From contig NZ_CP058364.1 in assembly GCF_013391805.1 (NCBI RefSeq), positions 2,547,501 to 2,611,500 of the forward strand: a stretch of DNA of 64,000 nucleotides, read 5' to 3'. How positions within the stretch are numbered: position 1 is the stretch's first letter; the number at the start of each line of letters is the position of its first letter. The translations under genes and the position numbers were made by a program. Below are positions 7,664-16,227 of the stretch, in pieces. The notes beneath the pieces were generated by a model. That model had not been told where the DNA came from, did not search any database, and saw only the letters and a program-made list of their open reading frames with translations. The stretch is from Galbibacter sp. BG1. GTDB lineage: Bacteria > Bacteroidota > Bacteroidia > Flavobacteriales > Flavobacteriaceae.

Positions 7664-8767
7664 ATGGTTTCAGAAATTATAGCTCCGACAGAACTTAAAA
7701 AAGTTGATCCGGTTTTCGGTCAACTTTCTTTTAATGATCATGAGCAAATTGTTTTCTGTCAGGACAAAGATACAGGATTAAAAGCAATAATAGGAATACA
7801 TAACACAGTTTTAGGACCTGCTTTGGGAGGTACCAGAATGTGGAATTATGAAAATGAATGGGAGGCTTTAAACGATGTATTACGTCTCTCTAGGGGGATG
7901 ACCTACAAGTCGGCCATCACTGGATTGAATCTTGGTGGAGGTAAGGCCGTTATTATTGGTGACGCCAAAACGCAAAAGAATCCGGCTTTGATGAGAAGGT
8001 TTGGGGAGTTCGTACATTCTTTAAGCGGTAAATATATTACGGCAGAAGATGTTGGGATGGAAACAGCCGATATGGACACCGTAAGAGAGGTTACACCTTA
8101 TGTTACCGGTATTTCAGAAGAAAAAGGAGGAGCTGGAAATCCGTCTCCAATAACAGCTTACGGAGTTTTTATGGGAATGAAGGCAGCTGCAAAATATCAG
8201 TTTGGAGACGATAGTCTAGAAGATAAAAAAGTTTTAGTACAAGGAGTAGGACACGTAGGTGAGACTTTGGTAGATCATTTATATAACGAAGGCGCGCAGT
8301 TGTTTATTTCAGATATCAATGAAGAGCGTCTTTTAGAATTAGCAAAAAAATATAAAGCAGTCATAGTTCCCGGGAACGAGATCTTTAACCACGAATTAGA
8401 CGTGTATGCTCCTTGTGCATTAGGTGCAACCATAAACGATGCAACGGTAAATGCTATTAATGCGAAAATTGTTGCAGGAGCCGCCAACAACCAATTGGCA
8501 GACGAAAAGGTACATGGTGCCATTTTAAAAGAAAGAGGGATTGCCTATGCTCCCGATTTTCTAATTAATGCCGGAGGGATTATTAATGTTTATGCAGAGT
8601 TAGAAGGGTACGATAAGAAAGAGATCCTTAGAAAAACAGAAAATATCTATAAAACAACCCTAGATATTTTTACTCATGCCGATACTAATAATTGTACCAC
8701 GCACCAATCGGCTTTGCAGATTGCGCAACAACGAATAGATAACCGAAAATTAGCAATGAAAAAATAA
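7664..8767 (+). CDS. Leu/Glu/Phe/Val-type amino-acid dehydrogenase (probably leucine dehydrogenase)
   Basis: NAD-dependent oxidative deamination of branched-chain amino acids, the first step of their catabolism. The 367-aa product shows the substrate-binding segment GPALGGTRMW, the catalytic-lysine motif GLNLGGGKAVI, the second active-site segment TAEDVGMETADM, and a Rossmann dinucleotide motif VLVQGVGHVGETL near residue 190. Length is as expected for the leucine dehydrogenase branch, although substrate choice within this family cannot be read with certainty. It is a single-gene unit with its own promoter element and terminator. Confidence 0.9.
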   Translation: MVSEIIAPTELKKVDPVFGQLSFNDHEQIVFCQDKDTGLKAIIGIHNTVLGPALGGTRMWNYENEWEALNDVLRLSRGMTYKSAITGLNLGGGKAVIIGDAKTQKNPALMRRFGEFVHSLSGKYITAEDVGMETADMDTVREVTPYVTGISEEKGGAGNPSPITAYGVFMGMKAAAKYQFGDDSLEDKKVLVQGVGHVGETLVDHLYNEGAQLFISDINEERLLELAKKYKAVIVPGNEIFNHELDVYAPCALGATINDATVNAINAKIVAGAANNQLADEKVHGAILKERGIAYAPDFLINAGGIINVYAELEGYDKKEILRKTENIYKTTLDIFTHADTNNCTTHQSALQIAQQRIDNRKLAMKK

Positions 8768-8797
8768 GACGGTTTCTAAAATAATATTATTTTTGCA

Positions 8798-8830
8798 GGG
8801 CGAAAGAAAAAATCTTTCGCCCTTATTTTT
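8798..8830 (+). terminator. Terminator after the leucine dehydrogenase gene
   Basis: Perfect 10-bp stem GGGCGAAAGA (8798-8807) / TCTTTCGCCC (8813-8822), short A-rich loop, then TTATTTTTT. Confidence 0.9.
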
Positions 8831-8948
8831 TGCGAGGCATTAGTTTTAAGCATGCCAAGCATAATTTGGAAAATAGCAATCGGTTTATACACCGGCAAAA
8901 TCGAGCCCTCTTTTAGGGATTTAGTAAAGGTAAGTAAGTTCTTTAGGC

Positions 8949-9890
8949 ATGTTAACAAGAAGACACATCAGGGTTAAAGTAATGCAATCTGTTTATGCAT
9001 TTGTACAATCTAAAAACACTGATTTAGGTAAAGAAGAAAAGTTTTTATCATCGAGTATGGAGAATATGTACAATTTGTACTTAACGCTCTTAAGTTTACT
9101 GGTGGAAATCCAAAAAATGGCTGATGAGCAGCTTACACTCTCCCAAAAAAAATACCTTGCTACCAAGGAAGAGAAAAATCCGAAACGAAAATTTGTAGAC
9201 AATCCAGTATTGCAACAACTGGCAAACGATCCTGTTCTAGCTGAAAAGCTTGAGAATAGAGGAATTAGCTGGGAGTTGGACGAGGAATATGTAAAAATTA
9301 TTTATAAAGCTATCTTAGAAAGTGAAGTTTACAAAGAATATCTCGCCAAAGATGAAACCGACTTTAAAGATGATAAAAAGGTAATTCTCGATTTATATCA
9401 AGAGGTAATCGCACCAAACGAAAAACTTTACGAGTATATAGAAGACAAAAAGCTTACTTGGGTAGATGATCTTCCGTTGGTGAATACATTGTTGGTTAAA
9501 ATGATTAAGAAGTTAAAAATTGACAGTCCCAACAATTATTTTCATCCGTCTTTATTTAAAGACCAAGACGATAAGCTCTTTGCGAGCGAGTTGTTCAAGA
9601 AAACCATTTTGAACGATGAAAGAATTCAGCAGGAAATAGAAGGTAAAACCCCAAATTGGGATACCGATAGAATTGCCGAGTTGGATGCTATTTTATTGAA
9701 AATGGCGATCTGTGAATTTTTAAAATTCCCGTCCATTCCGGTCAAAGTAACCATAAATGAATATTTAGAAATCGCCAAGGAGTACAGTACTCCAAAGAGC
9801 AGTATTTTTATCAATGGAATTTTAGACAAATTGGTAAAAGAATACCAAGCCAACAATTCGTTAAATAAGTCGGGTAGGGGCTTGATGTAA
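8949..9890 (+). CDS. nusB: Transcription antitermination factor NusB
   Basis: NusB binds boxA RNA with S10 in rRNA antitermination. The product is 313 aa, about twice the length of E. coli NusB; the longer form is usual in Bacteroidota. It opens MLTRRHIRVKVMQSVYAF (the arginine-rich first helix), has a long charged middle part of unclear role, and ends with the recognisable NusB core: DRIAELDAILLKMAICEFL, VKVTINEYLEIAKEYSTPKSSIFINGILD. It heads the nusB-DUF1573-yajC group. Confidence 0.93.
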   Translation: MLTRRHIRVKVMQSVYAFVQSKNTDLGKEEKFLSSSMENMYNLYLTLLSLLVEIQKMADEQLTLSQKKYLATKEEKNPKRKFVDNPVLQQLANDPVLAEKLENRGISWELDEEYVKIIYKAILESEVYKEYLAKDETDFKDDKKVILDLYQEVIAPNEKLYEYIEDKKLTWVDDLPLVNTLLVKMIKKLKIDSPNNYFHPSLFKDQDDKLFASELFKKTILNDERIQQEIEGKTPNWDTDRIAELDAILLKMAICEFLKFPSIPVKVTINEYLEIAKEYSTPKSSIFINGILDKLVKEYQANNSLNKSGRGLM

Positions 9891-9978
9891 AAAAATATTA
9901 TTACTTTTGAATCTCTAATTTTAGAGGGTATTTAAAGGAAAACCTCAAATAATAACCACTTATAAATTAAACCTTTTA

Positions 9979-10449
9979 ATGATGAAAAGAATATTTTTGG
10001 TATTAACCATCGCTGCGGCAGTAAGTTTTACATCTTGCAAAGATAACAAGGCTGCTGATAAAGTAGATTCTGAAAATGTGGCTAAGGCAGAGCAAAGAGA
10101 TGAAGCTGCCAAGCAGTTGCCAGTAATGCAGTTTGAAGAAACTGAGCACGATTTTGGTAATATTCCGCAAGGTCAATCAGTAGAAAAAGTATTTAAATTT
10201 AAAAATACAGGAAATGCTCCTTTGGTAATTACAGACGCTAAAAGCAGCTGTGGGTGTACTATTCCACAAAAACCAGAAGAGCCTGTTGCTCCTGGGGAAA
10301 CTGGTGAAATTCTTGTAAAATATAACGGAAGCGGGAAAAACCAAGTAACAAAAACGGTTACCATTACTGCCAATACAGAAAAGGGAACTGAACAATTAAA
10401 AATTAAAGCTTTTGTAGAGCCTAAAGAGTCTGCAGAGCCTAAAGCGTAA
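9979..10449 (+). CDS. DUF1573 lipoprotein
   Basis: A 156-aa predicted lipoprotein: signal MMKRIFLVLTIAAAVSFTSC with the lipobox Cys at residue 20, then a short charged linker and one DUF1573 immunoglobulin-like domain (EHDFGNIPQGQSVEKVFKF, CGCTIPQKP, PGETGEILVKYN). DUF1573 domains are common extracytoplasmic Ig-like modules in Bacteroidota; function is unknown. ATG at 9979 or 9982 are both possible. Located 88 bp after nusB and 10 bp before yajC, an arrangement often seen in flavobacteria. Confidence 0.9.
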   Translation: MMKRIFLVLTIAAAVSFTSCKDNKAADKVDSENVAKAEQRDEAAKQLPVMQFEETEHDFGNIPQGQSVEKVFKFKNTGNAPLVITDAKSSCGCTIPQKPEEPVAPGETGEILVKYNGSGKNQVTKTVTITANTEKGTEQLKIKAFVEPKESAEPKA

Positions 10450-10459
10450 ATAAAAATTA

Positions 10460-10759
10460 ATGGAAGCATTACAACAGTTTGCACCTTTTCTTTTAATATT
10501 TGCCGTGATGTATTTTTTTATGATACGTCCACAAATTAAAAAGCAAAAACAAGAAAAGAAGTTTGCAGAAGAATTAAAAAGAGGAGATCGCGTAGTTACT
10601 AAAAGTGGATTGCACGGTAAGATAATAGATCTTAACAACGATAACACTTGTGTGATTGAAACAATGGCCGGTAAAATGAAGTTTGAACGTTCTGCCTTGT
10701 CATTAGAGCTTTCCCAAAAATTAAATGCTCCTGCAGCTCCTGTAAAAGAGAAGAAGTAG
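10460..10759 (+). CDS. yajC: Preprotein translocase accessory subunit YajC
   Basis: Small single-pass inner-membrane protein associated with SecDF. The 99-residue product has an N-terminal transmembrane helix (FAPFLLIFAVMYFFMIRPQ) followed by the family hallmark RPQIKKQKQ and the cytosolic domain GDRVVTKSGLHGKIIDL. It follows the DUF1573 gene by 10 bp. In many relatives the next genes are YbbR-like and coaE; here a terminator follows and the neighbourhood changes strand. Confidence 0.93.
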   Translation: MEALQQFAPFLLIFAVMYFFMIRPQIKKQKQEKKFAEELKRGDRVVTKSGLHGKIIDLNNDNTCVIETMAGKMKFERSALSLELSQKLNAPAAPVKEKK

Positions 10760-10780
10760 GCAATAAATTATATTACTGAA

Positions 10781-10815
10781 AACACCGATGCTGCTAAAGT
10801 ATCGGTGTTTTTTTA
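10781..10815 (+). terminator. Terminator after yajC
   Basis: AACACCGAT (10781-10789) pairs with ATCGGTGTT (10801-10809), loop GCTGCTAAAGT, followed by a T-run. Confidence 0.88.
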
Positions 10816-10893
10816 TGGTTCAATAACTTTCTCTAAACAGATTAAATCTTGCTATCTGGAGTCCCTTGTAATCAGTTCTATTTTAAAACAAGT

Positions 10894-11481
10894 TTACTTT
10901 TTGTATTTATCATTCAAACCTACACCACTTTCAAGAAGGGGAATAATTTTTTGAATTCGGCTTTCTTTCGTAGTTTGCCGTTTGGCCTCTGCGATATAGC
11001 TGTGGTATTCCTTCTGTCTTCCCGGGCTCAGCCTTTCAAATTGGGTTTGTAATGTTGTATTGGACTGTAAGAATGTGGCCAATGTTTTAGAAATTGTTTT
11101 TGTTTTCTTGGGAATAATAACTTCCCGCCCGTCTAGTTGATTTTTGATGGCTTCGGCTAGATACAGTGCAACCAACTTTTTATCAATTTCTGAAGCAGAT
11201 GCAAATCGCCATTGTCGCAGTGCCACTGTTTTGCCTTCTTGGGCGTTTGTTAATAGCTTGTGAGGATCTTTTAAGAGTGCCCCATTGAAAAACCACAGTC
11301 CTACATAGCTTTTAAAGGCACCAATAGCCACTACATTTTTGTTTTCCAGCATATAGGTAGGGGCTCCCCATTTTATGGTTTCCTCCAGCTCTGTAGATGC
11401 AATGATGGATCGAAGAAGTTTTATTTCTGCTTCCCATTCAGGATGTTTACTTATATAATCTTCAACATCCTTAACTTTCAT
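10894..11481 (-). CDS. DUF1801 / YdeI-OmdA-like protein
   Basis: A 195-aa cytoplasmic protein. The N-terminal half is a DUF1801 domain ([31 protein letters not shown]), and the C-terminal half resembles the YdeI/OmdA bacteriocin-protection domain ([30 protein letters not shown]). The biochemical role of these domains is unknown. Its start overlaps the 3' end of pepT by 11 bp, so translation is probably coupled to pepT. Confidence 0.82.
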   Translation of the reverse strand: MKVKDVEDYISKHPEWEAEIKLLRSIIASTELEETIKWGAPTYMLENKNVVAIGAFKSYVGLWFFNGALLKDPHKLLTNAQEGKTVALRQWRFASASEIDKKLVALYLAEAIKNQLDGREVIIPKKTKTISKTLATFLQSNTTLQTQFERLSPGRQKEYHSYIAEAKRQTTKESRIQKIIPLLESGVGLNDKYKK

Positions 11482-12709
11482 TATTGTAATACTTGGCGGT
11501 AAGCTCTACAATCTTAACGATGACATCGGTAGCTCTTTTCATACTTTCTACGGGGACATATTCATATCTTCCATGAAAATTATGGCCACCAGCAAAAATA
11601 TTAGGGCAGGGAAGGCCCATATAAGATAGTTGCGATCCATCGGTGCCTCCACGAATGGGTTTTATTAAAGGTTCTATTTCCAAATCGAGCATGGCCTGTT
11701 CTGCAATATCCACAATATGCATTACCGGCTCAATTTTTTCTTTCATATTATAGTATTGGTCTTTTATTTCCAAGGAAATTATATTTCCAAACCGATCTGT
11801 TAAATCCCCTATAATTCGCTCTATCAATTCTTTTCTGGCATCAAATTTATCACGATCGTGGTCTCTTATAATTCCATTTATCTCTGCATACTCCACGTCG
11901 CCTTTAAAATCGTAAAAGTGGAAAAATCCTTCCCGATGATGTGTAAATTGCGGCATTTCTTTTTTGGGCATCATAGAGAGAAATTCCGTAGCTATCATAA
12001 CGGCATTAATCATTTTACCTTTTGCGTACCCAGGATGCACACTTTTCCCTTTTACGGTAATTTTTACTCCTGCAGCATTAAAGTTTTCATACTCCAGTTC
12101 GCCTATTTGAGAACCATCCATGGTGTAGGCCCATTGTGCTCCAAATTTCTTTACATCAAATTTATGGGCACCCCTTCCAATTTCTTCATCGGGGGTAAAA
12201 GCTACGCGTACTGGCCCATGGTGAATATGGGGGTTGTTCACTAGGTACTCCATTGCGGTAACAATCTCTGTAATCCCCGCTTTGTCATCGGCACCCAGAA
12301 GAGTTGTGCCATCTGTGGTGATAATTGTTTGCCCTTTGTACTGTTTTAAGTCATCAAAATAATTAGGGGATAAAACAATTTCTTCGGCTTCATTTAAAAT
12401 AATATCACCTCCGTCATAGTTATGTATAATCTGCGGATTCACATTGGTACCGTTAAAATCTGGGGAAGTGTCGAAGTGGGAAATAAATCCAATCGTTGGC
12501 ACTTCTCTATTAAGATTGGAAGGCAAAGTAGCCATTACGTAGGCATTTTCGTCTATCGATACATCTTCCAAGCCAATTGCTTTTAGTTCCTCGGCCAGTT
12601 TTCGGGCTAAATTCCACTGTTTTTCGGTACTCGGTGTAGTTTCGCTGTTGGGGTCAGATTGGGTGTCTATCTTTACGTAACTGATAAACCGATCAATGAT
12701 ATTTTGCAT
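11471..12709 (-). CDS. pepT: Peptidase T (tripeptidase)
   Basis: Zinc aminotripeptidase of the M20 family that releases the N-terminal residue from tripeptides in the cytoplasm. The 412-residue length fits. Two-zinc motifs are visible: [21 protein letters not shown] with the bridging Asp, [13 protein letters not shown] with the catalytic Glu, and [22 protein letters not shown] near the end. The next gene (DUF1801) overlaps its 3' end by 11 bp. No signal peptide. Confidence 0.95.
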   Translation of the reverse strand: MQNIIDRFISYVKIDTQSDPNSETTPSTEKQWNLARKLAEELKAIGLEDVSIDENAYVMATLPSNLNREVPTIGFISHFDTSPDFNGTNVNPQIIHNYDGGDIILNEAEEIVLSPNYFDDLKQYKGQTIITTDGTTLLGADDKAGITEIVTAMEYLVNNPHIHHGPVRVAFTPDEEIGRGAHKFDVKKFGAQWAYTMDGSQIGELEYENFNAAGVKITVKGKSVHPGYAKGKMINAVMIATEFLSMMPKKEMPQFTHHREGFFHFYDFKGDVEYAEINGIIRDHDRDKFDARKELIERIIGDLTDRFGNIISLEIKDQYYNMKEKIEPVMHIVDIAEQAMLDLEIEPLIKPIRGGTDGSQLSYMGLPCPNIFAGGHNFHGRYEYVPVESMKRATDVIVKIVELTAKYYNNES

Positions 12710-12836
12710 AGCGTAGTTTTTTTCAAAAATAATATAATAGTTGAAATGTTTTAAAAATCCTCTTATAAACCTATTTCTTTTATGGAAGTGTTAAAATTAA
12801 TTCAGTAAAAAAGAGAACTAAATTTTTAAGTTTAAG

Positions 12837-12844
12837 TATTTTTG
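12837..12844 (+). promoter_or_regulatory. -7 element upstream of pyrD
   Basis: TATTTTTG matches TAnnTTTG, 18 bp before the pyrD ATG, implying a very short leader. A -33 element is not convincing. Confidence 0.5.
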
Positions 12845-12861
12845 CACAAACAAAAACTTTC

Positions 12862-13878
12862 ATGTACAAAACTCTCATCCGACCGATATTTTTTCTTTTT
12901 GATCCGGAGAATGTCCATCATTTTACATTTTCAGCAATAAAAATTTTACATAAAATACCTGGGGTGCCACATCTCATTCGCTCGTGCTTTAAAATGGAAG
13001 ATCCTAGATTGGAAAGAGAGGTGTTCGGACTCAAATTTCCGAACCCAGTTGGATTGGCAGCCGGTTTTGATAAAGATGCAAAGCTTTATGAAGAGTTATC
13101 TAATTTTGGCTTTGGTTTTATAGAAATAGGAACCTTAACGCCAAAACCGCAACCTGGAAATCCAAAAAAGCGATTGTTCAGGTTGATTGAAGATAAGGCC
13201 ATAATTAATAGAATGGGATTTAATAATGGTGGCGTTGAAGAAGCGGTAGAGCGTTTAAAAAAGAACGATAAAGTACTTATTGGCGGAAATATTGGGAAAA
13301 ACAAGATCACGCCTAATGAAGCTGCGGTAGAGGATTACAAAATATGCTTTAAGGCCTTATATCCATATGTGGATTATTTCGTGGTAAACGTTAGCTCGCC
13401 TAATACTCCAAACTTAAGGGAGCTCCAAGACAAAGAGCCTTTAACGCAATTATTGCAAACATTACAAAACTTAAATTTAGAACAGGAAAAAACAAAGCCA
13501 ATTTTACTTAAAATAGCGCCAGACCTTAGTGATGAACAGCTATTGGATATTGTAGAAATTGTAAATGCTACCAAAATAGCAGGAGTAATTGCTACAAATA
13601 CCACCATAGAAAGGGATGGTTTAATGGATGAAAATAAAAAAGAGGCCGGTGGAATGAGTGGAGCACCTTTAGCTAAAAGAGCTACGGAAGTTATTCGTTT
13701 TTTAGCTGAAAAAAATAAAGGTTCCTTTCCAATAATAGGGGTTGGGGGAATTAACTCTCCTCAAGACGCTCTGGATAAAATGGATGCCGGTGCAGCATTG
13801 GTACAAATTTATACCGGTTTTATCTATGAAGGTCCTTTTATTGTTAAAAGGATAAATAAAGCGATTTTAAACCGCTAA
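12862..13878 (+). CDS. pyrD: Dihydroorotate dehydrogenase, quinone-dependent (class 2)
   Basis: Oxidises dihydroorotate to orotate in pyrimidine synthesis, passing electrons to the membrane quinone through FMN. The 338-aa chain has the N-terminal membrane-associating helices of class 2 ([16 protein letters not shown]), the FMN-binding segment [20 protein letters not shown], and the catalytic-serine segment [16 protein letters not shown], where class 1 enzymes have Cys. The C-terminus holds [11 protein letters not shown]. Its stop overlaps the ATG of the next gene by one base. Confidence 0.96.
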   Translation: MYKTLIRPIFFLFDPENVHHFTFSAIKILHKIPGVPHLIRSCFKMEDPRLEREVFGLKFPNPVGLAAGFDKDAKLYEELSNFGFGFIEIGTLTPKPQPGNPKKRLFRLIEDKAIINRMGFNNGGVEEAVERLKKNDKVLIGGNIGKNKITPNEAAVEDYKICFKALYPYVDYFVVNVSSPNTPNLRELQDKEPLTQLLQTLQNLNLEQEKTKPILLKIAPDLSDEQLLDIVEIVNATKIAGVIATNTTIERDGLMDENKKEAGGMSGAPLAKRATEVIRFLAEKNKGSFPIIGVGGINSPQDALDKMDAGAALVQIYTGFIYEGPFIVKRINKAILNR

Positions 13879-14501
13879 TGGGTTTGAATTTAGAAGTTTT
13901 ATACGGTTTTGTGCTCGCAACTGCGGCATTGGCCATTGCTCCAGGCCCAGATAATATTTATGTGCTCATGCAAAGTATGGTGCACGGTGTAAAAAGTGGT
14001 TTGGCAACCGTAGCGGGGCTTATGTCTGGATGTATCGTTCATACAACCTTGGTCGCTTTTGGGGTGTCGGTTATAATTAAAAAGTCACCCCTACTATTCA
14101 CCGGGTTAAAAATTGCAGGGGCTTGTTATTTATTATTTTTAGCATACAAGGTATATACAAGCAGCGCTAAAATAGATACCGAAAGCATTCAGGTTCCTGA
14201 AAAATCTTATAAAGCTTTGTATGTGCAAGGTTTTATAATGAATGTATTGAACCCAAAAGTCTCTATTTTCTTTTTGGCCTTTTTCCCCGGGTTTCTTTTT
14301 AGTGAAACGTTGAATAGCGTTTTGCAATTTTACATATTGGGCGGGCTGTTTATTTTGGTTTCTTTCATCGTTTTTGCACTTATTGCCTTTCTGGCAGGAA
14401 AGGTTTCCAATTACCTTAAAGCAAACAAGCGAACGGGACTGGTATTAAAATGGCTTCAAATAGTTGTATTCGTGGCCATTGCTGTTTTTCTCTTGCTTTA
14501 A
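13878..14501 (+). CDS. LysE/RhtB-family amino-acid exporter
   Basis: A 207-residue inner-membrane protein with about six hydrophobic segments. The N-terminus ATAALAIAPGPDNIYVLMQS carries the family signature APGPD, followed by GLATVAGLMSGC and a second conserved block (FIMNVLNPKVSIFFLAFFPGF). Family members export amino acids or related metabolites by proton antiport; the substrate is unknown. Its start overlaps the pyrD stop codon, so the two are translationally coupled. Confidence 0.9.
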   Translation: MGLNLEVLYGFVLATAALAIAPGPDNIYVLMQSMVHGVKSGLATVAGLMSGCIVHTTLVAFGVSVIIKKSPLLFTGLKIAGACYLLFLAYKVYTSSAKIDTESIQVPEKSYKALYVQGFIMNVLNPKVSIFFLAFFPGFLFSETLNSVLQFYILGGLFILVSFIVFALIAFLAGKVSNYLKANKRTGLVLKWLQIVVFVAIAVFLLL

Positions 14502-14577
14502 TATTCTTTGCCTCGCTATTGTAAAAACGTTTGTTTAACCTCTAAAGGTTAATTACCTTTGATTTAAAGCAATTATT

Positions 14578-15237
14578 TTGACAAAAGATCATTTTATTTT
14601 TGATATGGACGGTGTTATTATGGATAGCGAACCGGCTCATAAAGAAGTTTTGGAGAAGGTTTTTGGAGAACTTAATCTAGAGTTTTCTGATGCCTATCAT
14701 CAAACATTGGTGGGGATGGCAGCAGTGCCTATGTGGGAAAAGATAAAATCTGACTTCAAAATTGAAACCAATGCCCGCGAATTGATGAATTTTCATAAAG
14801 AAATATTCTTTGTGGAGGTGGAACATCTCAATATTCAGCCTGTTACAGGAGTGGTCTCGTTAATTAAAAAGCTAAAAGAAATGGACTTCCACTTATCTTT
14901 GGCGTCCTCTTCTTCTTTGAAACTGATTAAAAGGTTTGTTCATGAATTGGGTATAGAATCTTATTTTGATTATCTCGTAAGTGGAGAATCCTTGGAGCGA
15001 AGTAAGCCTTTTCCCGACATTTTCTTGAAAGTTGCCAAAAATTATAAAAAGGATCCTTCGCACTTTGTGGTTATTGAAGATAGTAAAAACGGTGTTAAGG
15101 CTGCCAAGGCGGCTGGTATGATGTGTATTGGGTATAAAAATCCGAATTCTGGGAATCAAGATCTATCTGAGGCCGATATTGTTATAGAAAGTTTTACTAA
15201 ATTAACTCCACAAGTAATTACCAAAATTACCTCCTAG
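14578..15237 (+). CDS. HAD-superfamily phosphatase (beta-phosphoglucomutase-like)
   Basis: A 219-aa cytoplasmic phosphohydrolase or phosphomutase. All four HAD motifs are seen: nucleophile FDMDGVIMDSEP (Asp and Asp+2 acid), motif II SLASSSS, the Lys in RSKPFPDIF, and VVIEDSKNGVKAA. A helical cap follows motif I. The start is a TTG at 14578; no ATG is available before the DxD motif that would keep it. Substrate is unknown. Its stop codon overlaps the GTG start of the HMG-CoA lyase gene. Confidence 0.9.
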   Translation: MTKDHFIFDMDGVIMDSEPAHKEVLEKVFGELNLEFSDAYHQTLVGMAAVPMWEKIKSDFKIETNARELMNFHKEIFFVEVEHLNIQPVTGVVSLIKKLKEMDFHLSLASSSSLKLIKRFVHELGIESYFDYLVSGESLERSKPFPDIFLKVAKNYKKDPSHFVVIEDSKNGVKAAKAAGMMCIGYKNPNSGNQDLSEADIVIESFTKLTPQVITKITS

Positions 15238-16100
15238 TGGAAAAAGTCAAAATCATAGAATGTCCGCGCGATGCCATGCAGGGAATTAAAACTTTTATTC
15301 CTACGGAAAAAAAAGTGCAGTACATCCAAGCATTGCTACGTTGTGGTTTCGATACGATTGATTTTGGTAGTTTTGTTTCTCCAAAAGCGATTCCGCAAAT
15401 GGTAGACACAGCCGAAGTTTTGTCGCAACTGGATCTTTCTTCTACCGAAAGTAAGTTGCTGGCAATAGTGGCCAATGTTCGTGGAGCCGAGGATGCGTGC
15501 AAACATAGGGAAATCGATTATTTAGGTTATCCCTTTTCCATTTCAGAGAATTTTCAAATGCGAAATACCCACAAAACCATAGCGGAGAGTATTGAAGTTT
15601 TATCCGAGATCCTAGAGCATGCATATAAAAGCAACAAGCGGGTGGTCGCTTATTTATCCATGGGGTTTGGTAATCCTTATGGCGATCCATGGAATGTTGA
15701 TATCGTGGGGGAGTGGACTGAGAAGCTTTCTGGAATGGGAGTAGAAATTCTCTCACTTTCTGATACTGTGGGAACCTCCAACCCCGAAACCATAGATTAT
15801 CTCTTTTCTAATTTAATACCATCATATTCTAACATTGAATTTGGGGCTCATTTACATACCACTCCTTCTACTTGGTTTGAAAAGGTAAATGCTGCCTACA
15901 ATGCGGGCTGTAGACGGTTTGATGGGGCTATTCAAGGATTTGGGGGGTGCCCGATGGCAGCAGATGAACTTACCGGAAATATGCCAACGGAAAAATTAGT
16001 TTCCTTCACCAATTCTCAAAAAGCTTCAGCCAATATAAAGGCAATGAGCTTTGAAAGTGCTTATAATGAAGCGCTTAAATTATTCAAGAATTATCATTAA
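15237..16100 (+). CDS. Hydroxymethylglutaryl-CoA lyase
   Basis: Cleaves HMG-CoA to acetoacetate and acetyl-CoA, the last step of leucine breakdown, in keeping with leucine dehydrogenase elsewhere in the window. The 287-aa TIM-barrel shows VKIIECPRDAMQG (catalytic Arg/Asp), DFGSFVSPKAIPQM, the metal ligands GAHLHTTP, and the catalytic-loop GFGGCPMA with its Cys. Start is GTG at 15237, one base inside the previous gene's TAG stop, so coupling is likely. The canonical SGCPYEG segment reads GFGNPYGDPW, a variant I believe is usual in this branch. Confidence 0.9.
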   Translation: MEKVKIIECPRDAMQGIKTFIPTEKKVQYIQALLRCGFDTIDFGSFVSPKAIPQMVDTAEVLSQLDLSSTESKLLAIVANVRGAEDACKHREIDYLGYPFSISENFQMRNTHKTIAESIEVLSEILEHAYKSNKRVVAYLSMGFGNPYGDPWNVDIVGEWTEKLSGMGVEILSLSDTVGTSNPETIDYLFSNLIPSYSNIEFGAHLHTTPSTWFEKVNAAYNAGCRRFDGAIQGFGGCPMAADELTGNMPTEKLVSFTNSQKASANIKAMSFESAYNEALKLFKNYH

Positions 16101-16140
16101 GTTTCTCTATTTCTTCAGAAGCAGGTATCGATAAATTTTA

Positions 16141-16157
16141 TTTAAATTTAATCTAAA
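16141..16157 (+). promoter_or_regulatory. Operator-like site 1 upstream of the iron-uptake operon
   Basis: TTTAAATTTAATCTAAA is an imperfect palindrome (TTTARAT-N3-ATYTAAA). It lies 4 bp upstream of the -33 element. A second copy, identical at 15 of 17 positions, lies 47 bp further on. The pattern resembles binding sites of metal-responsive repressors (DtxR/Fur type); which protein binds is inference. Confidence 0.55.
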
Positions 16158-16161
16158 TAAA

Positions 16162-16192
16162 TTTGTTAATTCTCTTAACAGAACTATATTTG
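16162..16192 (+). promoter_or_regulatory. Bacteroidota-type promoter of the iron-uptake operon
   Basis: TTTG at 16162-16165, a 19-bp spacer, and TATATTTG at 16185-16192 match the consensus exactly. The expected transcription start is near 16199, which puts operator-like site 2 inside the leader. Confidence 0.75.
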
Positions 16193-16204
16193 CCAAAACA
16201 TTTA

Positions 16205-16221
16205 TTTAAATTAAGTCTAAA
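16205..16221 (+). promoter_or_regulatory. Operator-like site 2, in the leader of the iron-uptake operon
   Basis: TTTAAATTAAGTCTAAA, 15/17 identical to the site at 16141, ends 6 bp before the ATG. Together the two sites bracket the promoter, an arrangement that would suit repression by looping or by blocking both polymerase binding and escape. Confidence 0.55.
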
Positions 16222-16227
16222 TTAACT

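Noticed and set aside
8776-8958. Minus-strand frame before nusB
   Set aside because: It overlaps the leucine-dehydrogenase terminator; no coding evidence. More likely leader DNA of nusB.
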